Part shown: positions 7,711 through 17,076 of the stretch, piece after piece
How positions within the stretch are numbered: the first letter of the stretch is position 1
How the letters are laid out: the number at the start of each line of letters is the position of its first letter
NCBI GenBank assembly: GCA_046759305.1
Contig: JBHIBY010000010.1
Location: forward strand, 1-52,400
DNA length: 52,400 nucleotides
Direction: 5' to 3'
DNA from: JADFRG01 sp046759305
GTDB taxonomy: Bacteria; Chloroflexota; Anaerolineae; Anaerolineales; E44-bin32
The notes under the pieces: model-generated
What the model saw: the letters and a program-made list of their open reading frames with translations, nothing else
Database searches by the model: none
Told to the model about the DNA's origin: nothing
Made by a program: the position numbers and the translations under genes

Positions 7711-9471
7711 TCAGACACTTTTCAGCGTTCCATTTTCAGAGAACAATGCAGGCCAGATATCGATAGCGCTCAACACCGCATTGGCAGCCGTCTGCCCCAA
7801 TCCACAGAGCGAAGCGTCCACCATGGTCCAACCCACATCGGTCAGCCTTTCCACGTCGCCGGAGTGGTAATTTCCGTTAGCCAGGTCACCGAGAATCTCG
7901 TACTGGCGCTGCGTCCCTAGCTGACATGGGTAGCACTTTCCACAAGATTCGTCCGCAAAGAAGTGGGCTAACCCACGCAGTACCTCCCGCAAGTCTTGCG
8001 CGTCATTGAATACCATGACCGCTCCCGAGCCCAACGGCAAACCAGCCTCCGCCAGATCTTCGAAGGTCAGCTTCACATCCAGGTACTTTTCCGTTGCGAA
8101 GGCTCCCGCGGCGCCGCCGAATAAGATACCCTGCAGTTCACCGCCGACGACGCCTCCGCCCAGATCCTCAAGCAAGTGCCGCAGCGGGACGCCAAAAGGC
8201 ACCTCATACAATCCCGGGCGAGCTACATCGCCCGAAAGGCAAAAGAGTTTGGTCCCAGTGGACTGCTCTGTGCCATTCTTGCGGAAGGCCGCTGGGCCGT
8301 CTCTGACGATCAAGGGAATGTTAGCCAGCGTCTCTACATTGTTGATAACCGTGGGCTTCCCAAATAATCCGTGGGTTGTCGGGAACGGGGGTTTGATGCG
8401 TGGGAAGCCGCGGTTGCCCTCAACCGATTCGAACAGCGCGGTCTCCTCACCGCAGATGTAGGCACCGGCGCCCCTCCGAATCTCCACCTCAAAGGTAAAT
8501 CCAGTTCCAAGAATGTTCTCGCCAAGGAGGCCCTGGCGTTCGGCCTCATCGATCGCATTTTGGACGATCTCTTCTGCCTTCCGATATTCGCCGCGAATAT
8601 AGATGTAGCCCTTCTGGGCGCCAATCGCGTATCCGGCGATGATCATGCCTTCCAGGCTGCTGTGAGGGTCGTCTTCGAGGAGCACGCGATCCTTGAAAGT
8701 TCCTGGCTCCGATTCATCGGCATTGTTGACTACATACTTGGGTTCACCAGGCGTGCTTGCGGCTCCTTCCCACTTCACACCGGTAGGAAAGGCCGCTCCG
8801 CCACGTCCCACCAGGCCGGAGGCCTTGACCGCCTCGATGACCGAGGCTGGCTCCATGTCCCCCACCGCCTGTTTCAACGCTGCATACCCTCCGCTTGCTT
8901 CATAAGCCTCAATCGTAGTCGGAGCGTCGCCGCCGCAGTTGCGGGTCAGCGACCGTAGATCGCCTCCGACCCGGCTTGAGACCATTTCCCACTCGCCGGT
9001 TAGAAGGACCTGCAATTGACCGGCCTTCGCCCGGGAAAGCGGAATGTCATCAATCATCACCACCGGCGCATGTTCACACCGCCCCAAGCACGGCGCGCGT
9101 TCCAGGGTCCATTCTCCATCAGCGCTTACCTCACGCGGCTGTACGCCGAGATGTTCTGAGAGTGCCTCAAGGATCTGAGAGCCGCCGGCTTGAGCGCAGG
9201 GCGGATCTCCGCATACGCGCACGATCTGCCTCCCGATAGGCTCTTTGTAGAGCAAGGCATAGAAGTCAATCACACCGTAGACATCAGCCAGTGGTACGCC
9301 AAGCCGCCGGCCCACTTCAGCCGCCACTGGCCTAGGCAGATACCCGTACTGCTCCTGGGCAGCGTGAAGCGCGGGCAGCAGTGCGGTCCGGCCTTGATAG
9401 GCGTAGGGATTTAGGATATCTACCAGGGGATCGAGATCGAGCTCGGGGAGTGGGGGATCGTTGAGAGTCAT
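7711..9471 (-). CDS. NAD-linked diaphorase subunit of formate dehydrogenase, NuoE-NuoF fusion
   Basis: In 586 residues this fuses two subunits that are usually separate. Residues ~1-155 are NuoE/FdsG-like, with a thioredoxin-fold [2Fe-2S] site (CGDPPC and, ~40 residues later, CLGRC). Residues ~185-586 are NuoF/FdsB-like, with the FMN/NADH glycine-rich segment GLVGRGGAAFPTGVKW, NADESEPGTFKDR, GAGAYICGEETAL and the N3-type [4Fe-4S] site ESCGKCYPC plus a later Cys in SLCGLG. It passes electrons from formate to NAD+ (or the reverse, reducing CO2). It is the first gene of the operon; an ATG with a weak GAGAG site starts it. Similar fusions occur in HndC-like and some formate dehydrogenase flavin subunits. 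Confidence 0.92.
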   Translation of the reverse strand: MTLNDPPLPELDLDPLVDILNPYAYQGRTALLPALHAAQEQYGYLPRPVAAEVGRRLGVPLADVYGVIDFYALLYKEPIGRQIVRVCGDPPCAQAGGSQILEALSEHLGVQPREVSADGEWTLERAPCLGRCEHAPVVMIDDIPLSRAKAGQLQVLLTGEWEMVSSRVGGDLRSLTRNCGGDAPTTIEAYEASGGYAALKQAVGDMEPASVIEAVKASGLVGRGGAAFPTGVKWEGAASTPGEPKYVVNNADESEPGTFKDRVLLEDDPHSSLEGMIIAGYAIGAQKGYIYIRGEYRKAEEIVQNAIDEAERQGLLGENILGTGFTFEVEIRRGAGAYICGEETALFESVEGNRGFPRIKPPFPTTHGLFGKPTVINNVETLANIPLIVRDGPAAFRKNGTEQSTGTKLFCLSGDVARPGLYEVPFGVPLRHLLEDLGGGVVGGELQGILFGGAAGAFATEKYLDVKLTFEDLAEAGLPLGSGAVMVFNDAQDLREVLRGLAHFFADESCGKCYPCQLGTQRQYEILGDLANGNYHSGDVERLTDVGWTMVDASLCGLGQTAANAVLSAIDIWPALFSENGTLKSV

Positions 9472-9679
9472 GAGCGTGCTCTCAATATGGTAATTCTAGA
9501 CCAGCAGTTAATTCAAGACCTGTCTGGCTAATGGTTCGCCCATCGCTATTCACGGAAAGGTCTCGCGACGATTCGGCGACGAACATCAGGCCGCGAAGCC
9601 GAGTCATCTGCTCCTTGGAGAGTGGAGGGTGTGCACCGGATAGTAGAATTGCTTGAGATAACGGACAGGTGAGGGATAA

Positions 9680-10858
9680 ATGCCGGAGTACAAATATCTG
9701 ATCATAGGCGGCGGCATGGCCGCCGATGCTGCAGTAAAAGGAATTCGTAAGGTTGATCCCGCGGGCTCACTCGGACTGATCGGCGCGGAAAAAGAGCCTC
9801 CCTATGATCGACCACCCCTCTCGAAGGCGCTCTGGAAGGGGAAGGATTTCGAGAGCATCTGGCGTGGAACTCAAGATGAGACGGTCGAACTACATCTCGG
9901 GAGCCGGGTCAATCAATTCGATCCTGGAGCCCGCGCGGTCACCGACGAAAAGGGTGAGGAATTCGGCTACGAGAAACTATTGCTCGCCACAGGAGGCTCT
10001 CCGCGCCACCTTCCTTTTGGCGGAGATTCGGTCATCTACTATCGTAACGTGGATGACTTTCGACGGCTGCAGAGCCTGACGCAATCGGAGCTCGCGTTTG
10101 CGGTAATCGGCGGCGGTTTTATTGGTTCGGAAGTAGCGGCCGCGCTGGCAATGAACGGCCAGCAAGTCAGCATTGTCTTTCCGGAGGCCGGCATCGGCGC
10201 GCTGCAATTCCCAGCAGATCTAAGTGCTTTCCTGAATCAATATTATGAGGACCATGGCGTGGCAGTAGTACCCGGCGCGAAGCTAGAGGCGATCGAAGAG
10301 GGGCATGGGCATGTGCATGTCGTGACGGATGCGGGAGTGCTTCATGTCGAAGCTGTTGTAGCGGGTATCGGGATTCAGCCTAATATCGAGCTTGCTGAGA
10401 ACGCCGGGTTGGAGGTGGATGACGGGGTAGTGGTCAATCCATCGCTCCAGACAAGTGACCCCAATGTCTATGCCGCGGGCGACGTGGCACGTTTCTACAA
10501 TCCGGCGCTCGATCGCAAGATGCGCGTCGAACACGAGGACAATGCCAATACGATGGGCGAGATGGCAGGGCGATCTATGGCAGGCGAACAGGTCAGCTAC
10601 GATCATCTACCTTTTTTCTATTCCGACCTGTTTGAACTCGGCTACGAAGCGGTCGGCGATCTTGATCCAAAGCTTGAGATTGTCTCCGATTGGGCTGAGC
10701 CCTTTAATAAAGGATTGGTCTACTACATTGAGAACGGTCGCGTACGAGGCGTGTTGCTGTGGGACACCTGGGGCAAGGTAGACGAGGCGCGCGCCTTGAT
10801 CGAGGAGGCCGGACCGTTTTCCGAGGCAGAGCTCAAGGGACGGATTGCAGCGGAGTAA
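9680..10858 (+). CDS. AIF/ferredoxin-reductase-like FAD-NAD(P)H oxidoreductase
   Basis: The 392-residue flavoprotein has an N-terminal FAD-binding motif (YLIIGGGMAADAAVKGIRKV), the PPYDRPPLSKALW block typical of ferredoxin reductases of the BenC/rubredoxin-reductase type, an NAD(P)H-binding motif (AVIGGGFIGSEVAAAL, ~residues 142-157), and the second FAD motif VYAAGDVARF. The C-terminal domain (FFYSDLFELGYEAVGDLD) resembles the AIF C-terminal fold. It has no redox-active CxxC, so it is not a disulfide reductase. It probably reduces a ferredoxin or quinone partner in the cytoplasm; the partner is not evident. GAGGG lies upstream of the ATG. It is divergent from the formate dehydrogenase operon across 208 bp with no other gene. 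Confidence 0.85.
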   Translation: MPEYKYLIIGGGMAADAAVKGIRKVDPAGSLGLIGAEKEPPYDRPPLSKALWKGKDFESIWRGTQDETVELHLGSRVNQFDPGARAVTDEKGEEFGYEKLLLATGGSPRHLPFGGDSVIYYRNVDDFRRLQSLTQSELAFAVIGGGFIGSEVAAALAMNGQQVSIVFPEAGIGALQFPADLSAFLNQYYEDHGVAVVPGAKLEAIEEGHGHVHVVTDAGVLHVEAVVAGIGIQPNIELAENAGLEVDDGVVVNPSLQTSDPNVYAAGDVARFYNPALDRKMRVEHEDNANTMGEMAGRSMAGEQVSYDHLPFFYSDLFELGYEAVGDLDPKLEIVSDWAEPFNKGLVYYIENGRVRGVLLWDTWGKVDEARALIEEAGPFSEAELKGRIAAE

Positions 10859-10993
10859 AGCGCTGATGGGGGTACCGGCTAGCTAGAGCGCTGTCGGAAG
10901 CATAGAACATCGAATGGTATTCGCCCTGGCAAGCAATCCCCCTTTGCATGCTAGGCCCTTACTGTCGCAATGAAAGCATGAGGCGAAGCACAA

Positions 10994-12022
10994 ATGAGAG
11001 ACATCCTCGAAGACGTCGCGCGCTGGACTAAGCAGGGCAAAGACCTCGCACTTGCTACAGTCGTGCAGACCTGGGGATCCTCGCCGCGACAAGAAGGTGC
11101 CAAGATGGCGATCACCGAGCATGGGGAGATCGCTGGATCGGTAAGTGGCGGATGCGTGGAATCGGCGGTTGCAGAGGCCGGAATACAGATAATTAAAAAC
11201 GGTTCACCGCAGCTGCTTCATTTCGGCGTCACAGATGAGACCGCGTGGAGCGTCGGCCTGGCCTGCGGGGGTAGCCTGGATGTCTTCGTAGAGCGTCTGG
11301 ATCCCGCGCAATTCAAATTTTTGCGCGCGCTCCTGCTTGATGAGGAGCCAGCTGCGAGTGTCACGATCGTGCGCGGGCCCGAATCGGCCATCGGACGAAA
11401 GATTACACTCAACATTAGCGATCCGGGCACCCGCTATGGCAGCCTTAATTCTGGATCGGATAATCAGACAGTCGAAATGGCTCTGCAACTATCCGAACCC
11501 GGCCTGCGGGAGCTGGAGACCGGAGATGTTGAGGCTTTCATTGACCTCATGCCTCCTCCACCCGCGCTGGTCGTCGTGGGTGGAAATCAGATCGCCATTA
11601 CGCTCTCCAAGCTGGCCAAGACCATGGATATGCGCACGGTAATCGTGGATCCGCGACGGGCCTTCGCAACCGAAGAACGGTTTCCGGAAGTGGACCATTT
11701 GATACAAGCCTGGCCGACGGAGGCCTTTGAGCAATTCCCACTGACAGCAACAACTGCAGTGGTGATGCTCACCCACGATCCGAAAATCGACGAGCCGGCC
11801 CTGGATGTAGCCCTGACTTCAAACGCCTTTTATGTGGGGGCATTGGGGAGCACGAGAACCCAGGCAAAACGCAGAGAGCGGCTCAAGGAGCGCGGGCTCA
11901 GTGAAGCCGATCTGGATCGACTGCACGGTCCGGTGGGGTTGGATCTCGGTGCCGACACTCCAGACGAGATCGCGCTGTCGATCATGGCTGAAATAGTAGC
12001 CAGCCGCCATTCTGGTAGCTAG
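10994..12022 (+). CDS. XdhC/CoxI-family molybdoenzyme maturation factor
   Basis: The 342-residue protein has the two expected parts. The XdhC_CoxI domain (~residues 10-75) has ATVVQTWGSSPRQEGAKM, SGGCVES and LACGG, with the Cys residues that are conserved in the family. The C-terminal Rossmann domain (~190-335) has ALVVVGGNQIAITLSKLA, VDPRR, VMLTHDPKID, YVGALGSTRTQAKRRERL and a terminal DTPDEIALSIMAEI. XdhC binds the molybdenum cofactor and helps its sulfuration and insertion into xanthine-dehydrogenase-like enzymes. No molybdenum hydroxylase is in the window; the nearest molybdoenzyme is the formate dehydrogenase, which already has FdhD. A hydroxylase client elsewhere is likely, possibly linked to purine breakdown. 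Confidence 0.88.
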   Translation: MRDILEDVARWTKQGKDLALATVVQTWGSSPRQEGAKMAITEHGEIAGSVSGGCVESAVAEAGIQIIKNGSPQLLHFGVTDETAWSVGLACGGSLDVFVERLDPAQFKFLRALLLDEEPAASVTIVRGPESAIGRKITLNISDPGTRYGSLNSGSDNQTVEMALQLSEPGLRELETGDVEAFIDLMPPPPALVVVGGNQIAITLSKLAKTMDMRTVIVDPRRAFATEERFPEVDHLIQAWPTEAFEQFPLTATTAVVMLTHDPKIDEPALDVALTSNAFYVGALGSTRTQAKRRERLKERGLSEADLDRLHGPVGLDLGADTPDEIALSIMAEIVASRHSGS

Positions 12023-12074
12023 CAAAATTTGGCTTGGTCTGTTTTGACCCAACGTGACCTAAGGAGGTTCAAAG

Positions 12075-13202
12075 TTGAGCACAAAGTTGATGATTCCGGG
12101 TCCCGTCAGCGTCGATGATGACGTCCTTTTTCAGATGGGGCGACAGGTCCGACCACACTATGGGGTGGAGTGGACCGCCGACTACAACGAGACGCGCGAG
12201 TTATTGAAGCAAGTCTTCAAGACCGAGGGGGAAGTGCATATTCTTTCCGGCTCCGGTTCGGCTGCTATTGACGCAGCGATCGGAAGCCTGACCAGCACGG
12301 GCGAGACAGTCGTGATTGGCAATAACGGATTCTTTGGGGATCGTCTGGAGCAAATCAGTGAGGGCTACGGTCTGGAAGTAACCCGAATTGCCGCTACTCC
12401 AGGCGAACCACTCGATCCAGAGTCTTTTCGGCAGACAATTGGCGCAGATCCTCGTCCGGCGCTGGTTGCGCTCGTGTATTTGGAAACGGCAACCGCGGTC
12501 GTCAACCCCGTGCAGGAGATTGCCGCGCTAGCGAACGAGTTCGGAGTACCGGTCGTAGTCGATGCGGTATCAGCCCTGGGAGGCGTACCGTTTTCCATGG
12601 ACGAGTGGGGAATTGATATCTGTGCGAGCGCGTCGCAGAAATGCCTAGGTGCTCCTCCTGGATTAGGACCCATCGCAATCGCGCCGCGTGCCTGGAAGAT
12701 CATGGAGTCCAAGGCAAATCGGAAGCATGGTTGGTTCTTGAACCTGGAGACCTGGCGTAGATTTGCCGACGAATGGGGAAGCTGGCACCCACATCCCATT
12801 ACTGTGGCAACGAGCAACATTTACGCTCTCCGTGCTTCGATTCAAAAGCTGCTTAGCGAGGGTATTGATCAAAGGATCTCACGCTACACTGAGCTTGCGC
12901 TACGACTCCGTAACGGGGTGCGCGCGTTGGGGATGGAACCACTGACTCCGGATGACCAGCTGGCGCCTGTTCTCACGGCAATCTTCGCACCCGGGGGAGT
13001 GAACATTGGTGAACTGGTTGGCTACATTCGCCAGGAACACGACATCATGATTTCAGGCGGGCTCGGTGAAGAACTGAAGGATCGTGTTTTTCGCGTCGGA
13101 CATATGGGCCCCACGGTGTCTGAGGGCGACATCGATGAAGTACTCGATGCCCTTCAGGCCTTCCTCGAGTTCAAGGGCATTCCTCACGCGGAGGCGACCT
13201 AA
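12075..13202 (+). CDS. Serine/alanine-glyoxylate aminotransferase family protein (class V PLP)
   Basis: The start is a TTG at 12075, chosen because a full AAGGAGG Shine-Dalgarno lies at 12061-12067, seven bases upstream; the next ATG would cut into the conserved IPGPVSV motif. The 375-residue protein is a class V aminotransferase: GPVSVDDDVLFQMGRQVRPHYG, GSGSAAIDAAIGSL, the cofactor Asp in VVVDAVSALGG, and the Schiff-base Lys in SASQKCLGAPPGLG. The C-terminal MISGGLGEELKDRVFRVGHMG matches serine-glyoxylate, serine-pyruvate and alanine-glyoxylate transaminases. It would interconvert glyoxylate and glycine using Ser or Ala as donor. It follows xdhC by 52 bp, so ureide/glyoxylate metabolism is one possible shared context; this is inference. 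Confidence 0.88.
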   Translation: MSTKLMIPGPVSVDDDVLFQMGRQVRPHYGVEWTADYNETRELLKQVFKTEGEVHILSGSGSAAIDAAIGSLTSTGETVVIGNNGFFGDRLEQISEGYGLEVTRIAATPGEPLDPESFRQTIGADPRPALVALVYLETATAVVNPVQEIAALANEFGVPVVVDAVSALGGVPFSMDEWGIDICASASQKCLGAPPGLGPIAIAPRAWKIMESKANRKHGWFLNLETWRRFADEWGSWHPHPITVATSNIYALRASIQKLLSEGIDQRISRYTELALRLRNGVRALGMEPLTPDDQLAPVLTAIFAPGGVNIGELVGYIRQEHDIMISGGLGEELKDRVFRVGHMGPTVSEGDIDEVLDALQAFLEFKGIPHAEAT

Positions 13203-13254
13203 GAATTACACTCGCTTACGCGGGCTACATCTCTCACCTGATGCCGATTCTGAG

Positions 13255-13283
13255 TTGGTCCGTATGAAGACTTTCGGTATCAT
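13255..13283 (+). promoter_or_regulatory. Candidate promoter of the receptor kinase, leaderless geometry
   Basis: TTGGTC (13255-13260) and TATCAT (13278-13283) are 17 bp apart, and the kinase ATG follows the -10 box by only eight bases with no Shine-Dalgarno. This would give a leaderless or near-leaderless mRNA. The -35 match is weak. Confidence 0.4.
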
Positions 13284-13291
13284 TCCCAGCT

Positions 13292-15667
13292 ATGGAAGAT
13301 CTTACCGGTAAGCAGCTAGGTCGATATCAGGTCGTATCTCCCCTTGGCGAAGGTGGGATGGCGGCCGTGTATAAGGCCTTTCAACCTGGGATGGATCGCT
13401 ACGTTGCGCTGAAGATCCTCCCTCAGCAATACGCGCGCGATGCAGAATTCACTGGCCGCTTTGAGCAAGAAGCTAAGGTCATCGCGAAATTACAGCACCC
13501 GCACGTTTTGCCGGTCCACGATTACGGGGAGGCAGACGATTACACCTACATCGTCATGCCACTGGTTGAAACCGGCACCTTGGCGGATCTCCTGCGTGGC
13601 CAGAAGCCGATGTCCCTTCAGCGCATTCGCATCATCATTACTCAGCTCGGAGACGCGCTGGACTACGCCCATTCTCAGGGATTAATCCACCGCGACATTA
13701 AGCCCAGCAACGTTCTGATCGATAAGCGCGGCAACTGCCTGCTCACTGATTTCGGTATAGCCAAGATGGTGGAGGGGACCAAGCATTTCACGCAGACCGG
13801 GGGCATCGTCGGCACCCCCCACTACATGTCGCCCGAGCAAGGCGGTGGTGACCCGCTTACTCCTCAGAGCGATATCTATTCGCTTGGCGTGGTGCTCTAT
13901 GAGATGGTAACCGGGCGAGTGCCATTCGACGCAGAAACCCCTATGGCAGTGGTGATCAAGCATATGACGGATCCGCTGCCGCCTCCCAGCACGCTCAATC
14001 CTGACGTCAGCCCTGCGCTTGAGAGCGTGATTTTGAAGGCCATGGCTAAGCGACCTAAGGATCGCTTCGAATCGGCCGCCGCTATGGTGCGTGCGGTGCG
14101 GTTGGCCGTTCCGGAGTCCGAAATCGCGCGCGAGCCAAGCCAGGTCGGCACCGTGCCCACAGAAGACCTGGCGCAAGCCGAGGCCGCGGCAAGCGACATT
14201 GCAATTGAGCCACCGTCCCAAACCATCACTGCGCGACGCGTTGCGCCGTGGCTGGTGGGAGCAGCCGCTGTAGGGGTCGTGGGGATTTGTGCGATCAGTG
14301 TCTTCGTGATTGCCAGGCTGGCCACGACCGCAAGCACCTCTGCGGCCACAGAATCCGCCCTGCCAACTGCTGCCGCACAACTGGCGACCGCACCTCTAGC
14401 TACCTCGCCCGTATCCGCGACCGCAACTCCCGAGCTGTCGAGCAGCCCGACCGCTAGCGACGACTCACAGGCTGCAGCTCGAATCAGGACCGCCTTTCGG
14501 GAATCGTCTCCTGCTGATTTGCCCTCGGCGCGCTGGCCAGTTGCTATTTCCGATAGCTTCGATTCTGACATCAATGACTGGAGCCCGATTAGCGAGGTTG
14601 AAGACGAATTTGGTTCACGCAGCTTCACCTTCGAGAATGGGAAATACCATTGGGAGGTGCTGCCTACCGACGGCCTGAGCGTGCACCACACGCCTGAAAT
14701 GAATCCGATATCGGAATTTGCGGTATCGGTTGATGCTCAGCAACTCAGCGGATCCCAGGAGGCTGATTTCGGCATTGTCTTTCGGGAGACGGCAGTCGAC
14801 GCTTTCTACAATTTCAATATCGACAACCAGCAGAATTACTGGCTGCGCAGGAATGACAGCGGCAATTGGAGCACCCTGATCGATCTGACGCGCACGGCAG
14901 CCATCCAGCCGAATACTCCGAATCGAGTGACCGTAGTAGCGAACGACGGCTATTTCTATTTCTTTATCAACGATCAGTACGTGGACGAGATCGAAGAGCA
15001 GAGCATGCTACGCGGCCGGGTCGGTATGGTGGTCAATCTATTCGAGCCGGGAGTTGCCACCGAATGGGAGTTCGACAACTTCGAACTTCGCCAGCCCTGG
15101 ACCGCGGCCATTATCGACACCTTCGATGCCGTATCGGGACTCTGGGACGTCGGCTCTTTCAGCTTCGAAGATCTAACCGATACTCTGGCCATCACTGAGG
15201 GGAAGTATGTCTGGAGTCTGGATTGTGGGAACACGGAATATGGCTGTCTGAGTTCCACGTACCTTGATGACCTGGCCGCCACGACCGACTTTGAGCTCAA
15301 AGTCGATGCGCGACGGCTGGAAGGTCCGGTTGACGGAGAGTACGGTGTGCGGTTCCGAGACGACGGAGAGAACTACCTGGAGTTTCTGATCTCAGACGCG
15401 GGGCGTTTCACGATTTCGCTCTGGTATGAGCAGAATCTCGACTATTACTATGTAGATAACCCCACTCTACTGATCGACCCCGAGGGCGTAAACCAGCTTA
15501 CGGTAATTGGAGAGGGACCCAATTTTGCTTTCTACATCAACGGACTGCTGGTGGGTGAAATCGTTGAAGAGCTGTTGCCCTTTGGCTCGTTCGCGCTGGT
15601 TGCCTCCGTTGACGGCGCAGACCAGGCTATGTTGGAATTCGACAACTTCCGAGTGCGTACTCCTTAG
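13292..15667 (+). CDS. Transmembrane Ser/Thr protein kinase with two tandem LamG-like extracytoplasmic domains
   Basis: In 791 residues there are three parts. Residues ~10-265 are a complete Hanks-type kinase: GEGGMAAVYKA (Gly loop), VALKIL (Lys), HRDIKPSNVLID (catalytic loop), LTDFGIAK (DFG) and GTPHYMSPEQGG (activation/APE-like segment). A single membrane helix follows (APWLVGAAAVGVVGICAISV, ~309-335), then a Ser/Thr/Ala/Pro-rich linker. Residues ~415-595 and ~600-791 are two repeated beta-rich domains, each opening with (S/D)SFD or DTFD and closing EFDNF(E/R)(L/V)R, with FGIVFRE or YGVRFRD and FYFFIND or FAFYING in between. These look like LamG/3-keto-disaccharide-hydrolase-type jelly rolls that bind sugars or cell-wall material. 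All catalytic residues are present, so it should be active. Confidence 0.88.
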   Translation: MEDLTGKQLGRYQVVSPLGEGGMAAVYKAFQPGMDRYVALKILPQQYARDAEFTGRFEQEAKVIAKLQHPHVLPVHDYGEADDYTYIVMPLVETGTLADLLRGQKPMSLQRIRIIITQLGDALDYAHSQGLIHRDIKPSNVLIDKRGNCLLTDFGIAKMVEGTKHFTQTGGIVGTPHYMSPEQGGGDPLTPQSDIYSLGVVLYEMVTGRVPFDAETPMAVVIKHMTDPLPPPSTLNPDVSPALESVILKAMAKRPKDRFESAAAMVRAVRLAVPESEIAREPSQVGTVPTEDLAQAEAAASDIAIEPPSQTITARRVAPWLVGAAAVGVVGICAISVFVIARLATTASTSAATESALPTAAAQLATAPLATSPVSATATPELSSSPTASDDSQAAARIRTAFRESSPADLPSARWPVAISDSFDSDINDWSPISEVEDEFGSRSFTFENGKYHWEVLPTDGLSVHHTPEMNPISEFAVSVDAQQLSGSQEADFGIVFRETAVDAFYNFNIDNQQNYWLRRNDSGNWSTLIDLTRTAAIQPNTPNRVTVVANDGYFYFFINDQYVDEIEEQSMLRGRVGMVVNLFEPGVATEWEFDNFELRQPWTAAIIDTFDAVSGLWDVGSFSFEDLTDTLAITEGKYVWSLDCGNTEYGCLSSTYLDDLAATTDFELKVDARRLEGPVDGEYGVRFRDDGENYLEFLISDAGRFTISLWYEQNLDYYYVDNPTLLIDPEGVNQLTVIGEGPNFAFYINGLLVGEIVEELLPFGSFALVASVDGADQAMLEFDNFRVRTP

Positions 15668-15747
15668 CCAGCGGGTTCCGGTGGGCTGACCTTGCCCTCA
15701 ATTGGCAGCAGACATTGAGAGACTACCCTTTCCCCGAACTTTAATAA

Positions 15748-15775
15748 GAAATCCGGCTTCAAGGAGCCGGATTTC
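15748..15775. terminator. Perfect 11-bp hairpin between converging genes
   Basis: GAAATCCGGCT (15748-15758) and AGCCGGATTTC (15765-15775) pair perfectly around a six-base loop. It sits between the plus-strand kinase and the minus-strand ZIP transporter and probably terminates both; the A/T at the stem base gives only a short U run in either direction. Confidence 0.7.
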
Positions 15776-15842
15776 AATGACATGTCTCCTCGCTCGCGCA
15801 CTCATGCATGGCTATGCGCAGTGAGGATGATTTGTATTGCGG

Positions 15843-17066
15843 CTAAAAGCTGACCAGGAACGCCGTCAGGTACATGATCCCCAGCCCAAGCAGAAAGCCT
15901 CCTACGTTTGGCCAGGTGACCAGAGGTTGATCCTCCCGATCGGCGTTCCGGCGTAGGAACTCTCCCACTTCGACAATCACCTGCCAGATCGCACCCACTC
16001 CTATGCCAAGGAATATCGTGGCCAAGACCGGCGAGAAAGCGAATCCGCCGATCCATGCACCAAAGATAGCAGGCGCGCCTGCAAGGAGAAACAGGCCCAT
16101 AAATATCCAGATACCGGGTGTCCTTGGAGCACTATCATCCGTCGCGTCCCGCTCCTCCGCAAGCGCACCAGGAACTAATGGCGCTGCGATTGCAATGCCC
16201 TCAGTCACATTGTGCAGCGTAAATCCAATTACGAGGAAGGACCCCAGTGCAGCCTCGCCCAGTGCAAACGCGGCTCCGATCGCCAGGCCTTCGCCCAGGT
16301 TGTGAAGGCCGATTCCTAGAGCGATCAGGATAGCCACAACCAGTCCCGGATGAAGTCCTAGATTGCTGAGCCCACCGCCCCGCGAGCGGACGGCTAATAG
16401 GGCAAACCAGGTGAGCAATGCCGAGAAGAGAACCAGCGCCGTTCCCTGAAATACCTCCGGGAGCAGGGCAGCGATTTCAAAAGCCTCCAAGAGCGTGTCG
16501 ATCAAAAGGAACACCAGGAGCCCGAGAGTCAGCGCCAGGATAGCCCCCATCCAACGCCGCCGCAGCTGGCGCATCGCGGGGTACCAAAGCATCCCCAGCG
16601 CAACCGGAATGATCCCGACGTATACACCAAGCAAGCCATAGGCAATAAACTCGGAAATCCCGGGTGTTGGAGTAGGCGTGGCCAGCTCTACTTCCCTGGC
16701 AAAAGTGACGCCAGTGTCGGTGATGACCACGATCTCGTGCGGTTCGGTCTCAACCCATGGATAGGGGATCAGCAGTTCGGCTCGACCCAGTCGAGAAATG
16801 GTGTTTGACGGATCGATGGTGTAGTTCCAATAGGCTTCGTCGACAATGACCTGGGCCACATTCACCGGGTCCGGCCCCGAGTTAATCAGTGTGATCTCGA
16901 AGCCACCCTCAACGACCCGAATCTGCTCGAAGGTCAGATCTTCAACTGGCGGGAGATCTCCCCTAAACAATGCCAACGGGTTCCCGAAGGCAAATACCGA
17001 CAGCAGAAGGACCAGCGCAACCAACGGAAGCAACGCCGAGACCCAGAATGGGAGGCGTTCAGTCAT
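15843..17066 (-). CDS. ZIP-family divalent metal transporter with a large N-terminal ectodomain
   Basis: Using the ATG at 17066 the protein has 407 residues (an ATG at 17090, overlapping the oxidase stop, is also possible). After a first membrane helix (~residues 6-28) there is a non-membrane domain of about 110 residues with beta-strand character, ending in a TPTPTPG linker. The rest is a polytopic ZIP core with the metal-site motifs IGLHNLGEGLAIGAAF and GFTLHNVTEGIAIAAPL, whose His and Glu residues bind Zn, Fe or Mn. ZIP proteins move metal into the cytoplasm. The ectodomain makes it longer than the usual 250-310 residues. It is co-transcribed with the multicopper oxidase under a DtxR-like operator. 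Confidence 0.88.
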   Translation of the reverse strand: MTERLPFWVSALLPLVALVLLLSVFAFGNPLALFRGDLPPVEDLTFEQIRVVEGGFEITLINSGPDPVNVAQVIVDEAYWNYTIDPSNTISRLGRAELLIPYPWVETEPHEIVVITDTGVTFAREVELATPTPTPGISEFIAYGLLGVYVGIIPVALGMLWYPAMRQLRRRWMGAILALTLGLLVFLLIDTLLEAFEIAALLPEVFQGTALVLFSALLTWFALLAVRSRGGGLSNLGLHPGLVVAILIALGIGLHNLGEGLAIGAAFALGEAALGSFLVIGFTLHNVTEGIAIAAPLVPGALAEERDATDDSAPRTPGIWIFMGLFLLAGAPAIFGAWIGGFAFSPVLATIFLGIGVGAIWQVIVEVGEFLRRNADREDQPLVTWPNVGGFLLGLGIMYLTAFLVSF

Positions 17067-17076
17067 GAGTTCAGCT

